Assembly: GCA_964537825.1 (NCBI GenBank)
Contig: CAZIDL010000023.1
Coordinates: forward strand, 1-35,201
Length of the DNA stretch: 35,201 nt
Direction: 5' to 3'
Source: CAZIDL01 sp964537825
Lineage (GTDB): Bacteria > Bacteroidota > Bacteroidia > Flavobacteriales_D > CAYVSK01
The position numbers and the translations under genes are program-made. This document shows positions 1-8,402 of the stretch, in pieces. Within the stretch, counting starts at the first letter, position 1, and each line of letters starts with the position of its first letter. The notes beneath the pieces were generated by a model. The model was not told where the DNA came from, searched no databases, and worked only from the letters and a program-made list of their open reading frames with translations.

Positions 1-2687
1 GTCCGATACCAAGGGGGTAGGATCCGGAACCGGTATTCGGCTACTTCACCCGTTACCCCGTAGACGTTCTTTGCTTGCACCTTAAATGTGTATAAGCCAG
101 GACCGAGTCCCGTGTAATCCTTTCTGTTCTTCTTTCTCCAAGTACTCCATTCATCCTCCAAAGGATGAAGCTTGGTCCTATAGCTCATCTCATCCTGCAC
201 CTCGTAGTAAGGGGAGGTGAATTGAAAAATGAGTTCGTTCAGATCGTAGGGAAGTTCCGCGACATACGGATCGGGCTGCTCATAACTCCTTTTCCAACCC
301 AATAACGGGTCTTCTGGTGCCGGGACCCTATAAAAGCCGCCGAAGATGATCGAATCCGAGCTGCTTTCCTTCGAGCCGGGGCCTCTCATTGGAACCTCCA
401 CTTCTTCGATGCGGATCTCAGGTCGCCTTTTGAAGTCCTTTTCCACCCGGGGATCGTATTGCATCAACCCATTGATGCCCAACAGCCAGGTAACCCCGTT
501 CTTATCGGGGTAAAACCCTCGGATGCTTCCAAGTCCGGTTCCCCGAAAGGGGAGCGTATCGTAACGATAGGTGCCGCCCTTTTTAGGGACCAACCGATAA
601 GTCCTACTTTCTCCACGGACCCAGACTTCCCCGTTCTTCCCTTCCCGGACCCTGAACATTTCGTGCCCCTTATCGGTGCTATCGCAGACGGTGAACCTGC
701 ACCCCAATCCCTTCTCCGGTCCGAATACCTTGCCCCCCTCCTCAAGGGCTTTCCACAGATGATCTTTGGGACGGAAAAGCCCTTTCTCCGTGATAGCGCA
801 CACTCTCTTCTTAAAATGGGTAAAAAGGATCTCCCCTTGTGGGAGCCCTTTACCGGAGATCCGCTCCATTTTGAGATGGGGAAGCTTCCCCTTCTTCAGG
901 GATGACCAGGACAAGGACACCGGAAGACTATCGGGATCGAGCGAAGCAGGAGGATGATCTTCCCATGGGAATTCAAAGAGCAGCACTTCCCCTTTTCTGG
1001 ACCCACACCACAATCTCACCCTTTGTCCCTCTCCCTCCCTTTGGACAAGTTCGGCCCGTATGGAATAGGGCTTCAAAGGCAAGGAATGGAACTGGAAGAG
1101 CAGCTCTTCGGAAAAAGGGTCCAAAAGGAAAACGCCATCCTCTCCACCGAAAAAGAGATAAGTCCCCGAACTGTCCAGATCCAGCGTATCAAAGCAGGTC
1201 GCGTCCTTATTCAAGACCTTTCGGACCTCCCGATCCCCTTTGCGATGAGTTATCTTGTACAATGCGTTCAATCCACCGGTGAACAACCCTTTTCCCTTTC
1301 CATCCCGGAAAACCGGCATCAAACCGCTTAATTGCTCCGTGGGCATGGGGATCTTTTCCCATTTTTCCTTTTCTTGGCTCAGGGGACCTTTTTGTCTCCG
1401 GACCCAAGCCCCCTCACCTGTGATCATGACGATCCGGCCCTTATACCGGAGCAATTTTTCCGGACTCCCCGAGAATCCCTCCCCATCGAAAGCATAGGTT
1501 CTCGGATCCCCCACTTCCCAACGCGCACCCCCCTTATCCGTAGCGCTCCATACCATTCCTGACCCTTTCTTTCCTGAAACGCTCTCCCATATGGTGTTCG
1601 ACAAAAAGCCCTCCCCTTTCCCGACTCCTTTTCGAGGGGCCCCGTTCGTATCCACCAGGATCTCACCCCGCGTCAAGCTGCCAGTGGTCAAAGGCGCATG
1701 CCAAGGGTTGGCCTTTTTAAGATGTTCAGAAAGAGTTCCTTCTTTCCGAGCGATATCCTCCGATACCAAAAGGGCAGAGCTGTTCAGTTTGAGGCGATCC
1801 CCCAATGCCCCTTTTTCTTTATCAAGGGAAATGAAACGAGCTTCTTTCGCGGGGAGCCTTTGGGTCGTATCGAAGCGGAATTGGCCACTCTCCCCAGTGG
1901 TCACCAATACTTCCCCTTTCTCGGTCATTCCGGGGACTGCTCCACGAACATCCCGTATATGAGCATCTTTGATCAAATGGCTCCCCGGGACCGAACTGTT
2001 CTCAGAGAAATGCGGGGGTTCTGGCGAAGGGTCCTCCGGTCCGATGCGATGGATCCCATGCCCCGCATCCTGGACCCAAACTTCATCTCCGACCTTCCAA
2101 GAAAAGGAGAATTTTCTCCCTTGAGGCACGTAGGTCCGAAACCCGTTCGGCCCGTACAAGTAAACCCTTTTCCCGGAAGAAAAGAGAACACGTTCCTCTA
2201 ATACCTTCACCTCACGGACCCCTTTTATATTATTCTGAAGACTATCGGGCAGTTCCGGAACCAGGGAAACATAACTGAGATCCCCTGGCCTCTTCGTTTT
2301 TGCACTATCTCCCTTTTTATGGGCATCGCCCCCTTCGATCCGCATGTAACCGAAGTCCGTATTTCCGGCCACCCAGACCCTTCCCTTTGTATCGATCGAA
2401 ATATCTACGGCGATAACCCCCTTTTGCAAAGGGAAGCGCTTCCATCGTTCTCCGCTATAGTGGAGGATCCTGTGAACGGTCCCGAACCAAACGCCACCCT
2501 GCGGATCGAGCTCTACGCAAAAAAGCTGTTTGTGACCCTGGTACGAACTGGGGGAAAATCCTTCCACACGAGGAGAAAGGGGAGTTTGGGAAAAGAGCAG
2601 GGGAAAAGGGGAAAGGGCGAGAAGAAGGAAGAGGCTCAACTTCCGCAAAAGAGAAGAGGGAAACGGTAACGGAGAGGGGCGGTCCAT
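1..2687 (-). CDS. Sensor beta-propeller protein with Y_Y_Y domain (C-terminus beyond window)
   Basis: An open minus-strand frame runs without a stop from the ATG at 2687 to the left edge (895 codons visible). The N-terminus has a signal-peptide core, LFLLLALSPFPLLFSQ (residues 19-34). It is followed by short blades of the two-component-regulator propeller type, for example GGVWFGTVHRILHYSGERW near residue 70 and NGVTWLLGINGLMQYDP near residue 740. The segment near residues 855-890 contains YTFKVQAKNVYG and ends in LPPWYR, which is characteristic of a Y_Y_Y (triple tyrosine) domain placed just before a membrane helix. In this family the cytoplasmic output is either a LuxR-type DNA-binding domain or a histidine kinase. 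That part is off the window, so the output class cannot be decided. The start is supported by a TAccTTTG promoter 52 bp upstream. The gene is divergent from ctaA. The sensed ligand is unknown. Confidence 0.85.
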   Translation of the reverse strand, partial: MDRPSPLPFPSSLLRKLSLFLLLALSPFPLLFSQTPLSPRVEGFSPSSYQGHKQLFCVELDPQGGVWFGTVHRILHYSGERWKRFPLQKGVIAVDISIDTKGRVWVAGNTDFGYMRIEGGDAHKKGDSAKTKRPGDLSYVSLVPELPDSLQNNIKGVREVKVLEERVLFSSGKRVYLYGPNGFRTYVPQGRKFSFSWKVGDEVWVQDAGHGIHRIGPEDPSPEPPHFSENSSVPGSHLIKDAHIRDVRGAVPGMTEKGEVLVTTGESGQFRFDTTQRLPAKEARFISLDKEKGALGDRLKLNSSALLVSEDIARKEGTLSEHLKKANPWHAPLTTGSLTRGEILVDTNGAPRKGVGKGEGFLSNTIWESVSGKKGSGMVWSATDKGGARWEVGDPRTYAFDGEGFSGSPEKLLRYKGRIVMITGEGAWVRRQKGPLSQEKEKWEKIPMPTEQLSGLMPVFRDGKGKGLFTGGLNALYKITHRKGDREVRKVLNKDATCFDTLDLDSSGTYLFFGGEDGVFLLDPFSEELLFQFHSLPLKPYSIRAELVQREGEGQRVRLWCGSRKGEVLLFEFPWEDHPPASLDPDSLPVSLSWSSLKKGKLPHLKMERISGKGLPQGEILFTHFKKRVCAITEKGLFRPKDHLWKALEEGGKVFGPEKGLGCRFTVCDSTDKGHEMFRVREGKNGEVWVRGESRTYRLVPKKGGTYRYDTLPFRGTGLGSIRGFYPDKNGVTWLLGINGLMQYDPRVEKDFKRRPEIRIEEVEVPMRGPGSKESSSDSIIFGGFYRVPAPEDPLLGWKRSYEQPDPYVAELPYDLNELIFQFTSPYYEVQDEMSYRTKLHPLEDEWSTWRKKNRKDYTGLGPGLYTFKVQAKNVYGVTGEVAEYRFRILPPWYR

Positions 2688-2739
2688 GAAGGGTAGGGGG
2701 GTTGAACTGAAGAGGTTTTCACTGATACATAGGGTGCAG

Positions 2740-2747
2740 CAAAGGTA
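2740..2747 (-). promoter_or_regulatory. Candidate promoter -7 element for the propeller gene
   Basis: The minus strand reads TACCTTTG from 2747 to 2740, a perfect match to the Bacteroidota -7 consensus TAnnTTTG. At the 19-bp spacing the upstream triplet is TTA instead of TTG, so the -33 element is weak. The implied 5' leader to the ATG at 2687 is about 50 nt. Confidence 0.55.
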
Positions 2748-2823
2748 GTGGAACGACGATGCGGGCTAAATGCAATACACGAAAAGAGATCGGATCACAC
2801 CGGACCCGCAACTCTCCCGCTCT

Positions 2824-2831
2824 TACCTTTG
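2824..2831 (+). promoter_or_regulatory. Candidate promoter -7 element for ctaA
   Basis: TACCTTTG matches TAnnTTTG and ends 7 bp before the ATG at 2839, so the transcript would be almost leaderless. No TTG is found at the expected -33 spacing. Its position argues against the upstream in-frame ATG at 2770 being the real start. Confidence 0.45.
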
Positions 2832-2838
2832 CCCGTCC

Positions 2839-3858
2839 ATGGAGAAGATCCACCGGCCCGTTTTTATATGGCTCCTCACAGGAGCCGTGCTCATCGCAGC
2901 CATGGTCGTGATCGGAGGGATCACGCGGCTCACCCATTCCGGACTTTCCATGGTCGATTGGGATCCGATCATGGGATCGATACCTCCCATGAGCGAGGCG
3001 GAATGGAAGCATGCTTTCGAGCGATACAAGCAGTTCCCCGAGTATCAGAAGAAGAACTTCGATATGGAGCTCGAAGGCTTCAGATCGATCTACTTCTGGG
3101 AATACCTCCATCGGATGTGGGGACGGATGATGGGCCTGGTCTTCATCATTCCTTTCGGGATCTTCCTCTATCAGGGAAGGATCAAAGGTGAACTGCTGAA
3201 GCGATGCCTTCTCATCCTTCTGGGGGGAGGGATCGTAGGTGGGTTGGGCTGGTTCATGGTACTTAGCGGGTTGAAGGATCATCCGGACGTGAGCCACTAC
3301 CGGCTCGCGGTTCACTTGTTAGCTGCCTTTTCCCTTTTCGCCTACGTGCTATGGACCGCTTTCGAGCTTCGATGGCCCCGCCTAGCAGATCCTCCTTCCG
3401 ATAGGGTTCCCCTTTTGAAATGGGGGAGGGCCTTCTTCGTCGTTCTGTTGGTGCAAGTGATATACGGTGCTTTCGTGGCGGGCCTTGGAGCCGGGACCTT
3501 CTTCAACACCTGGCCCAAGATGGGAGATGCTTGGATGCCGGAAGCTGTTGCTTCTCTAGAGCCGCTCTGGCGGAATTTCCTCGAAGGGAAGGCCGGAGTG
3601 CAGTTCATCCACCGGACACTTGCTATCCTACTCTTCTTGATGGGCATGAGGACCCTTTGGCCGATCTTCAAAGGGTCGAGTCATTCTCCATTACGGTGGG
3701 CCGGAGGCTTTTTCGGAGCGGCCCTTCTCCTACAATTCCTGCTCGGCATCTTCACCCTCATTCTAGAAGTCCCGATCGTCTTGGCGGTCCTGCACCAAAT
3801 AGGGGCTCTTTTGCTTTTGACCGCAAACCTGTATTTAATGCATCGGATGGAAAGATAG
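2839..3858 (+). CDS. ctaA: Heme A synthase (CtaA/COX15)
   Basis: A 339-residue multi-spanning membrane protein that converts heme O to heme A for cytochrome oxidase assembly. It begins MEKIHRPVFIWLLTGAVLIA and carries the family segment GGITRLTHSGLSMVDW (residues 26-41). The four histidines expected to ligate heme in the two pseudo-symmetric halves are visible: H91 (EYLHRMWGR), H159 (LAVHLL), H258 (QFIHRTLA) and H319 (VLHQIG). Hydrophobic segments fit about eight transmembrane helices, with the two-halves layout of the family. The frame is open further upstream to an ATG at 2770, but that extension is hydrophilic, unlike the family, and includes the candidate promoter, so 2839 is preferred. 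The gene is alone on its strand, divergent from the propeller gene and followed by a 399-bp gap before atpB. It implies a respiring organism with an aa3-type oxidase. Confidence 0.95.
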   Translation: MEKIHRPVFIWLLTGAVLIAAMVVIGGITRLTHSGLSMVDWDPIMGSIPPMSEAEWKHAFERYKQFPEYQKKNFDMELEGFRSIYFWEYLHRMWGRMMGLVFIIPFGIFLYQGRIKGELLKRCLLILLGGGIVGGLGWFMVLSGLKDHPDVSHYRLAVHLLAAFSLFAYVLWTAFELRWPRLADPPSDRVPLLKWGRAFFVVLLVQVIYGAFVAGLGAGTFFNTWPKMGDAWMPEAVASLEPLWRNFLEGKAGVQFIHRTLAILLFLMGMRTLWPIFKGSSHSPLRWAGGFFGAALLLQFLLGIFTLILEVPIVLAVLHQIGALLLLTANLYLMHRMER

Positions 3859-4212
3859 AAGGGTGATAAAGGGCTGATATGCCAATGCCAGCGATCCAAG
3901 AGATCAACAAGCCAACAGTCCAACAGGTCCCCACCATAAGGGATGGATCGGTGCTGACCGAGTAATAATGGGGATAAGACCGATCCGTAACGTTCCGCGT
4001 ATTCCAAGGGAAAAGCAAGATCTCAGGGCTTCAGGACTTCCTTTGGATCTTGAGTTTGAGTTATAGCGTCAACCTTTTTTAGGCATCTACATCCTGGCCT
4101 TTTTCATTCTTCCCCACCGATCCCTTGCTCCCCTTAGCCGCCTCATCCTTTGGACCCATCGAAAAGGGCCTCAAAAAGCGCACCGAGGCTTCTACAGGTT
4201 CGGGAATTTCCT
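3859..4212. other. Gap between ctaA and atpB, no convincing gene
   Basis: This stretch has no ORF with protein-like character. It contains a CAAC-rich run (3906-3926: repeats of CCAACAGT-type words) and an inverted repeat, GGATCGGT at 3945-3952 with ACCGATCC at 3979-3986. The inverted repeat competes with a smaller hairpin, CGGTgctgACCG (3949-3960). Neither is followed by a T-run, so a terminator call is not justified. No atpI/atpZ-like gene, often found ahead of atpB, is visible. Confidence 0.5.
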
Positions 4213-4220
4213 TACTTTTG
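4213..4220 (+). promoter_or_regulatory. Candidate promoter -7 element for the atp operon
   Basis: TACTTTTG fits TAnnTTTG and lies 37 bp before the atpB ATG at 4258. No clear TTG sits 19 bp upstream. An ATG at 4230 opens a 14-codon frame (4230-4274) that overlaps the atpB start; it could be a leader peptide or chance. Confidence 0.45.
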
Positions 4221-4257
4221 CTCTCCGAAATGAAAGGCCTGCAGGGGATTCGTTCCT

Positions 4258-5361
4258 ATGGGTCAGGAAATTGAAAAAACGGAAAAGCCGTTGAAGCTCG
4301 GGTTAAGAACGCTATTCGTCCTCTTTTTCTTCCCCCTCGCGTTGAATGCATCAGAGGAAGGTGATAAGGGGGACTCCCACGGAGGTAGCGCTGCATACGA
4401 TGCAGGGAAGAGCATCATGAAGCATGTTAAGGATGGATACTCCATCCACTTCTTCACGGTAAATAAAGGGACGGAGAACGAATGGCACGCTTCCATTCCC
4501 CTTCCCATTATAGCCTGGACAGATAAAGGGGTGGACGTTTTCATGTCCTCGAAGCTGCATCACGGGCATTCGACTTATAAAAGCGAAAGCACGGGATACG
4601 AATACGGGCTGAAGGAAGGGAACCTTGCGGTCGTCAATGCAGAGGAGGCATCTCTCACAGATCTTTCCGTTACGCGGGATGTAGCGGGCATGTTCTTCGT
4701 ACTCATCATCATGTGCCTCATGTTCATTCCAGTGGCTAAGGCTTACAAGAAGAGGCAGAACGCTGCTCCGAAGGGATGGCAAGGGCTCATGGAGCCGCTC
4801 ATTCTATTTATCCGCGACGAAGTGGCAAAGCCCAATATCGGAGAGCATCGCTATCATCGCTTCATGCCCTTTCTTCTTACGGTCTTTTTCTTTATCCTTA
4901 TAGCGAACGTGGCGGGTTTAATGCCTTTCCTCGGGGGATTTAACGTGACCGGGAACATCGGGATCATCACCATTCTTGCTGCCATGGTCCTTATCGTCAC
5001 CAACGCGATCGCGAACAAGGAGTATTGGAAACACATTTTCGCCATGCCCGGGGTACCGGTCTACCTTTATCCCATCATGGTCCCGATCGAACTCATGCAG
5101 GTATTTTCCAAACCGTTCGTCCTAATGGTGCGACTCACAGCGAATATGACGGCAGGGCACATTATCATCCTGTCCTTCGCTGCGCTCATCATGATGTTCG
5201 GCCAAGATAGTGCCGTGACCGGCTACAGTGTCTCGGTCGGTTCGGTGCTGTTCATGATCTTCATGAACTTGCTGAAGCTTTTGATCTCCTTCATCCAGGC
5301 GTACGTTTTCGTTCTGTTGTCGGCGATCTATTTCGGCTCAGCAGTAGAAGAGGCACATTGA
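4258..5361 (+). CDS. atpB: ATP synthase F0 subunit a
   Basis: A 367-residue integral membrane subunit that forms the half-channels for protons against the c-ring. Residues 1-31 look like a membrane-targeting segment (LFVLFFFPLALNAS). They are followed by a hydrophilic, His-rich periplasmic extension of about 100 residues, as in Bacteroidota subunit a proteins, which are longer than the roughly 270 residues of E. coli. Helices follow from about residue 142. The essential arginine is R292 in MVRLTANMTAGHII, the signature of the fourth helix. The C-terminal helix SFIQAYVFVLLSAIYFG is typical. It is the first gene of the atpB-E-F-H-A-G cluster, with 29 bp to atpE. Confidence 0.96.
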   Translation: MGQEIEKTEKPLKLGLRTLFVLFFFPLALNASEEGDKGDSHGGSAAYDAGKSIMKHVKDGYSIHFFTVNKGTENEWHASIPLPIIAWTDKGVDVFMSSKLHHGHSTYKSESTGYEYGLKEGNLAVVNAEEASLTDLSVTRDVAGMFFVLIIMCLMFIPVAKAYKKRQNAAPKGWQGLMEPLILFIRDEVAKPNIGEHRYHRFMPFLLTVFFFILIANVAGLMPFLGGFNVTGNIGIITILAAMVLIVTNAIANKEYWKHIFAMPGVPVYLYPIMVPIELMQVFSKPFVLMVRLTANMTAGHIIILSFAALIMMFGQDSAVTGYSVSVGSVLFMIFMNLLKLLISFIQAYVFVLLSAIYFGSAVEEAH

Positions 5362-5390
5362 GCTTTTGTTGAACCTTTAAACGCTGCACA

Positions 5391-5633
5391 ATGGAATTGT
5401 TAGCAGTTCTTCTCGAGAACATCGGTGTCATGGGAGCCGGCATCGGTGCTGGAGTTGCAGCGCTCGGTGCAGGCGTGGGCATCGGACGGATCGGAGGATC
5501 CGCCCTCGAGTCCATGGCCCGCCAACCCGAATCCACCGGGGACATCCGCGCGAACATGATCGTTGCGGCCGCCCTCGTGGAAGGGGTAGCGCTGTTCGGA
5601 GTTATCGTCTGCCTGCTCGTGGTCCTAGCCTGA
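5391..5633 (+). CDS. atpE: ATP synthase F0 subunit c
   Basis: An 80-residue hairpin of two helices that forms the rotor ring. Helix 1 has the glycine-repeat GAGVAALGAGVGIG (residues 19-32), the polar loop has R44-Q45-P46, and the ion-carrying carboxylate is E64 in AALVEGVALFG. The Na+-coordinating pattern (Gln in helix 1, Glu followed by Ser/Thr in helix 2) is absent, so proton coupling is the likelier reading. A strong hairpin with a T-run follows the stop codon and separates atpE from atpF. Confidence 0.96.
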   Translation: MELLAVLLENIGVMGAGIGAGVAALGAGVGIGRIGGSALESMARQPESTGDIRANMIVAAALVEGVALFGVIVCLLVVLA

Positions 5634-5658
5634 GCCAGGTAGATACCCTACAGGGAGC

Positions 5659-5692
5659 GGGGCCCGACGGTTGGTCGGGACCCCTCCTTTTT
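5659..5692 (+). terminator. Terminator-like hairpin between atpE and atpF
   Basis: GGGG (5659-5662) and CCCGAC (5663-5668) pair with GTCGGG (5674-5679) and CCCC (5681-5684), with one bulged A and a 5-nt loop. TCC and TTTTT (5688-5692) follow. This is a canonical intrinsic terminator or attenuator. It lies inside the operon, so partial termination could raise atpB/atpE mRNA above that of the downstream subunits. Confidence 0.75.
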
Positions 5693-5729
5693 CAACAAAA
5701 GTTCGATAAGAAGCTAAAAGCAAAAAGCA

Positions 5730-6221
5730 ATGCTCGATCCAGGACTCGGAACCTTTCTTTGGACCACGATCGCCTTTCTGATCGTCCTTGGCATCCTCGC
5801 CAAATTCGCCTGGAAGCCGATCCTCAACTCCATCCAGGAACGGGAACGGAACATCCAGGAATCGCTCGACGCCGCGGAGAAAGCGAAGAAGGAAATGGAG
5901 GAGATGCAGGCCAAGAACGAATCCCTCATGAAAGAGGCCCGCGAGGAACGGGATAAGATCCTGAAGGAAGCCAATGAGACCCGTGATAAGATGATAGCAG
6001 ATGCCAAGGAAGAGGCTCGGAAAGAGGCCGATCAGATCGTGAAACAAGCCAGGCAAGAGGTCGAGCAGGAGAAAAAGACGGCTAAAGAGGAGCTAAAGAA
6101 AGAGGTGGCCAACTTCTCCATCGATATCGCTGAACGTTTGGTCCGGGAAAAGCTATCGGAAAACGAAGACCAGAAGAAATTGGCCGAACAGCTCGTGCAG
6201 GATGTGGAAATGAACTCCTGA
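5730..6221 (+). CDS. atpF: ATP synthase F0 subunit b
   Basis: A 163-residue peripheral stalk subunit. Residues 8-28 (TFLWTTIAFLIVLGILAKFAW) form the single membrane helix. The rest is a charged coiled coil rich in E, K, A and R (residues 35-150), with the family pattern KPILNSIQERERNIQESLD just after the helix. Its C-terminal end binds the delta subunit, encoded 12 bp downstream. The start at 5730 puts the membrane helix at the usual distance from the N-terminus. No second b' gene is present. Confidence 0.95.
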   Translation: MLDPGLGTFLWTTIAFLIVLGILAKFAWKPILNSIQERERNIQESLDAAEKAKKEMEEMQAKNESLMKEAREERDKILKEANETRDKMIADAKEEARKEADQIVKQARQEVEQEKKTAKEELKKEVANFSIDIAERLVREKLSENEDQKKLAEQLVQDVEMNS

Positions 6222-6233
6222 TCACTGGATAAG

Positions 6234-6770
6234 ATGAAAGCCACCAAGATCGCAGCGCGTTACGCTAAGGCATTTCTCCAATGGTCCATCGACGAGGGGA
6301 CTTTGGAAGAAGTGCACGAGGAAATGAAAGGCGTGGCCAAGGAGGTGAAAGAGAACAGGGACCTTCGGGTTCTGCTCAACAGTCCTGTTATCCGCACGGA
6401 AAAAAAGCTCAACGTCCTTAACAAATTCTGGGGAGAGCGCCTGAGCGGATCCACCATGGAAATGATCCGCCACGTTTGTCGAAAGGACCGGGAGATGTAT
6501 CTGAGGGGTATTGCCGAACGCTTTGTTAACCTCTACAAGGAGCACAAGAACATCGTGACCGCAGAAGTTCGAACGGCCGTACCTCTCGACGAAGAGCTAC
6601 GCCAGGCGGTGATCGATAAGGTGCGTAGCGAAGAAGGACAAGAGGTGGACCTCATCGAACGCGTGGATCCCGAATTGATCGGAGGGATCCTCCTGAAAGT
6701 CGGAGACCGTCAGTACGACGGTTCCGTATTAAAACAATTGCGCAAGCTCCGAAGCGCTTATCGAGCTTGA
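6234..6770 (+). CDS. atpH: ATP synthase F1 subunit delta (OSCP)
   Basis: A 178-residue protein joining the b stalk to the top of the F1 head. The N-terminal helical domain starts with the family pattern IAARYAKAFLQWSIDEGTLE (residues 6-25). The C-terminal region carries the conserved GGILLKVGDRQYDGSVLKQL (about residues 150-169). It lies 12 bp after atpF and 30 bp before atpA, in the usual F-H-A order. Confidence 0.95.
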   Translation: MKATKIAARYAKAFLQWSIDEGTLEEVHEEMKGVAKEVKENRDLRVLLNSPVIRTEKKLNVLNKFWGERLSGSTMEMIRHVCRKDREMYLRGIAERFVNLYKEHKNIVTAEVRTAVPLDEELRQAVIDKVRSEEGQEVDLIERVDPELIGGILLKVGDRQYDGSVLKQLRKLRSAYRA

Positions 6771-6800
6771 TGAAGAATTCTCTACCAAAAGCGGTGAACT

Positions 6801-8387
6801 ATGGCTGAAGTTAAAGCTGCGGAAGTCTCCGATATCCTGAAGGAAGAACTTTCGGGTTTCCGTTCCGAAGCGGAACTGGAAGAAGTCGGAACGGTCCTCC
6901 AGGTCGGCGACGGGATCGCTCGCCTTTACGGGCTCTCCGGTGTTTCCTCCGGCGAACTGATCGAATTCGATAACGGCATCAAAGGGATCGCCCTGAACCT
7001 CGAAGAGGACAACGTCGGAGCTGTGATCCTCGGTTCTACCAAGGAGATCAAAGAAGGCTTCACGGCCAAACGACTCGGAAGGGTCGCGACCATCAACACG
7101 GGTGAAGGCATGCTCGGCCGTATCGTGAACACGATCGGCGAGCCGATCGATGGAAAGGGCTCGATCGAAGGAGAGACCGTGGAAATGCCCATCGAGCGGA
7201 AAGCACCAGGGGTCATCTACCGGGAGCCCGTCGAGGAACCGCTTCAAACAGGCATCAAGCCTATCGATTCCATGATCCCGATCGGCCGAGGTCAGCGGGA
7301 GCTTATCATCGGAGACCGCCAGACCGGCAAGACCACCGTGGCGATCGACACGATCATCAACCAAAAAGAATTCTACGAAGCCGGGAAGCCGGTTTATTGT
7401 ATCTACGTAGCGGTCGGCCAAAAGGCTTCCACCGTAGCAGGTGTTGCGAAAACCCTCGAGGAGAACGGAGCGATGGATTACACCACCATCGTTGCGGCCA
7501 ACGCTTCCGATCCCGCACCGATGCAATTCTACGCACCCTTCGCAGGGGCTGCTATCGGTGAGTATTTCCGGGATACAGGACGCTCGGCTCTCGTGATCTT
7601 CGACGACCTTTCCAAGCAGGCGGTCGCTTACCGTGAAGTTTCCCTTCTTCTACGTCGCCCTCCGGGACGTGAAGCTTATCCGGGGGACGTTTTCTATCTG
7701 CACTCCAGGCTCTTGGAGCGAGCATCCAAACTGATCAGCTCTGATGAACTCGTGCAGCAGATGAACGACCTCCCATCGGGCATTCAGGACAAGGCCAAAG
7801 GAGGAGGTTCCATGACAGCCTTGCCACTGATCGAAACACAAGCAGGGGACGTTTCCGCCTATATTCCGACGAACGTGATCTCGATCACGGACGGGCAGAT
7901 CTTCCTGGAAACGGACCTATTCAACTCCGGTGTCCGGCCGGCCATTAATGTGGGGATCTCGGTCTCCCGGGTCGGAGGTTCTGCTCAGATCAAGAGCATG
8001 AAGAAGGTCGCCGGGACCCTCAAACTCGACCAAGCTCAGTATCGCGAACTGGAAGCGTTCGCCAAGTTCGGTTCCGACCTCGATCCTGCCACAAAAGCGA
8101 TCCTTAACAAAGGTGAACGGAACGTGGAACTCTTGAAGCAAGGGCAGAACGATCCCATGCCCGTCGAAGAACAAGTAGCGATCATCTATTGCGGGACCAA
8201 AGGGCTCCTTACAGAGATCCCGGTCGAAAAGGTCCGCGATTTTGAACAGGAGTTCCTCAACCTGATGAAGAGTCAGCATTCGGACGTGCTCGAGGAGTTC
8301 AAGGCCGGAAAACTTTCGGATGAAGCCCTCCAAAAGGTGGAAGAAGTCGCAAAGGACTTGGCGGCCAACTACAAAGAAGAAGCCTAA
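6801..8387 (+). CDS. atpA: ATP synthase F1 subunit alpha
   Basis: A 528-residue regulatory nucleotide-binding subunit of the alpha3beta3 head. The beta-barrel domain covers about residues 25-95. The P-loop GDRQTGKT is at 171-178, the Walker B region LVIFDDLSKQAVAYRE at 264-279, and the alpha-type arginine finger is R390 in VGISVSRVGGSAQ. Compared with E. coli it has extra residues around QQMNDLPSGIQDKAKGGG (319-336), consistent with what I recall of Bacteroidota alpha subunits. The partner beta and epsilon genes are not in this cluster and must lie elsewhere. Confidence 0.97.
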   Translation: MAEVKAAEVSDILKEELSGFRSEAELEEVGTVLQVGDGIARLYGLSGVSSGELIEFDNGIKGIALNLEEDNVGAVILGSTKEIKEGFTAKRLGRVATINTGEGMLGRIVNTIGEPIDGKGSIEGETVEMPIERKAPGVIYREPVEEPLQTGIKPIDSMIPIGRGQRELIIGDRQTGKTTVAIDTIINQKEFYEAGKPVYCIYVAVGQKASTVAGVAKTLEENGAMDYTTIVAANASDPAPMQFYAPFAGAAIGEYFRDTGRSALVIFDDLSKQAVAYREVSLLLRRPPGREAYPGDVFYLHSRLLERASKLISSDELVQQMNDLPSGIQDKAKGGGSMTALPLIETQAGDVSAYIPTNVISITDGQIFLETDLFNSGVRPAINVGISVSRVGGSAQIKSMKKVAGTLKLDQAQYRELEAFAKFGSDLDPATKAILNKGERNVELLKQGQNDPMPVEEQVAIIYCGTKGLLTEIPVEKVRDFEQEFLNLMKSQHSDVLEEFKAGKLSDEALQKVEEVAKDLAANYKEEA

Positions 8388-8402
8388 GAGAAAAGGGAGG
8401 TC

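Noticed and set aside
2770..2838. Longer start for ctaA
   Set aside because: The extra 23 residues are hydrophilic, unlike the family, and contain the TACCTTTG promoter element next to the preferred ATG.
2719..3315. 198-residue minus-strand frame across the ctaA start
   Set aside because: It lies antisense to ctaA, whose heme histidines and helices are clear. The frame has no signal, domain or start context of its own.
3906..3926. CAAC-word run as a possible CRISPR or short tandem array
   Set aside because: Only about two imperfect units with no spacer structure; not an array.
4079..4159. 26-residue minus-strand frame before atpB
   Set aside because: It has a Lys/Gly-rich, protein-like tail, but no start context and no homology I recognise. 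Too short to support alone.
6729..7526. 265-residue minus-strand frame opposite atpA
   Set aside because: It is a mirror of the strongly conserved atpA reading frame, a common effect of GC-rich codon use, and has no recognisable protein content.
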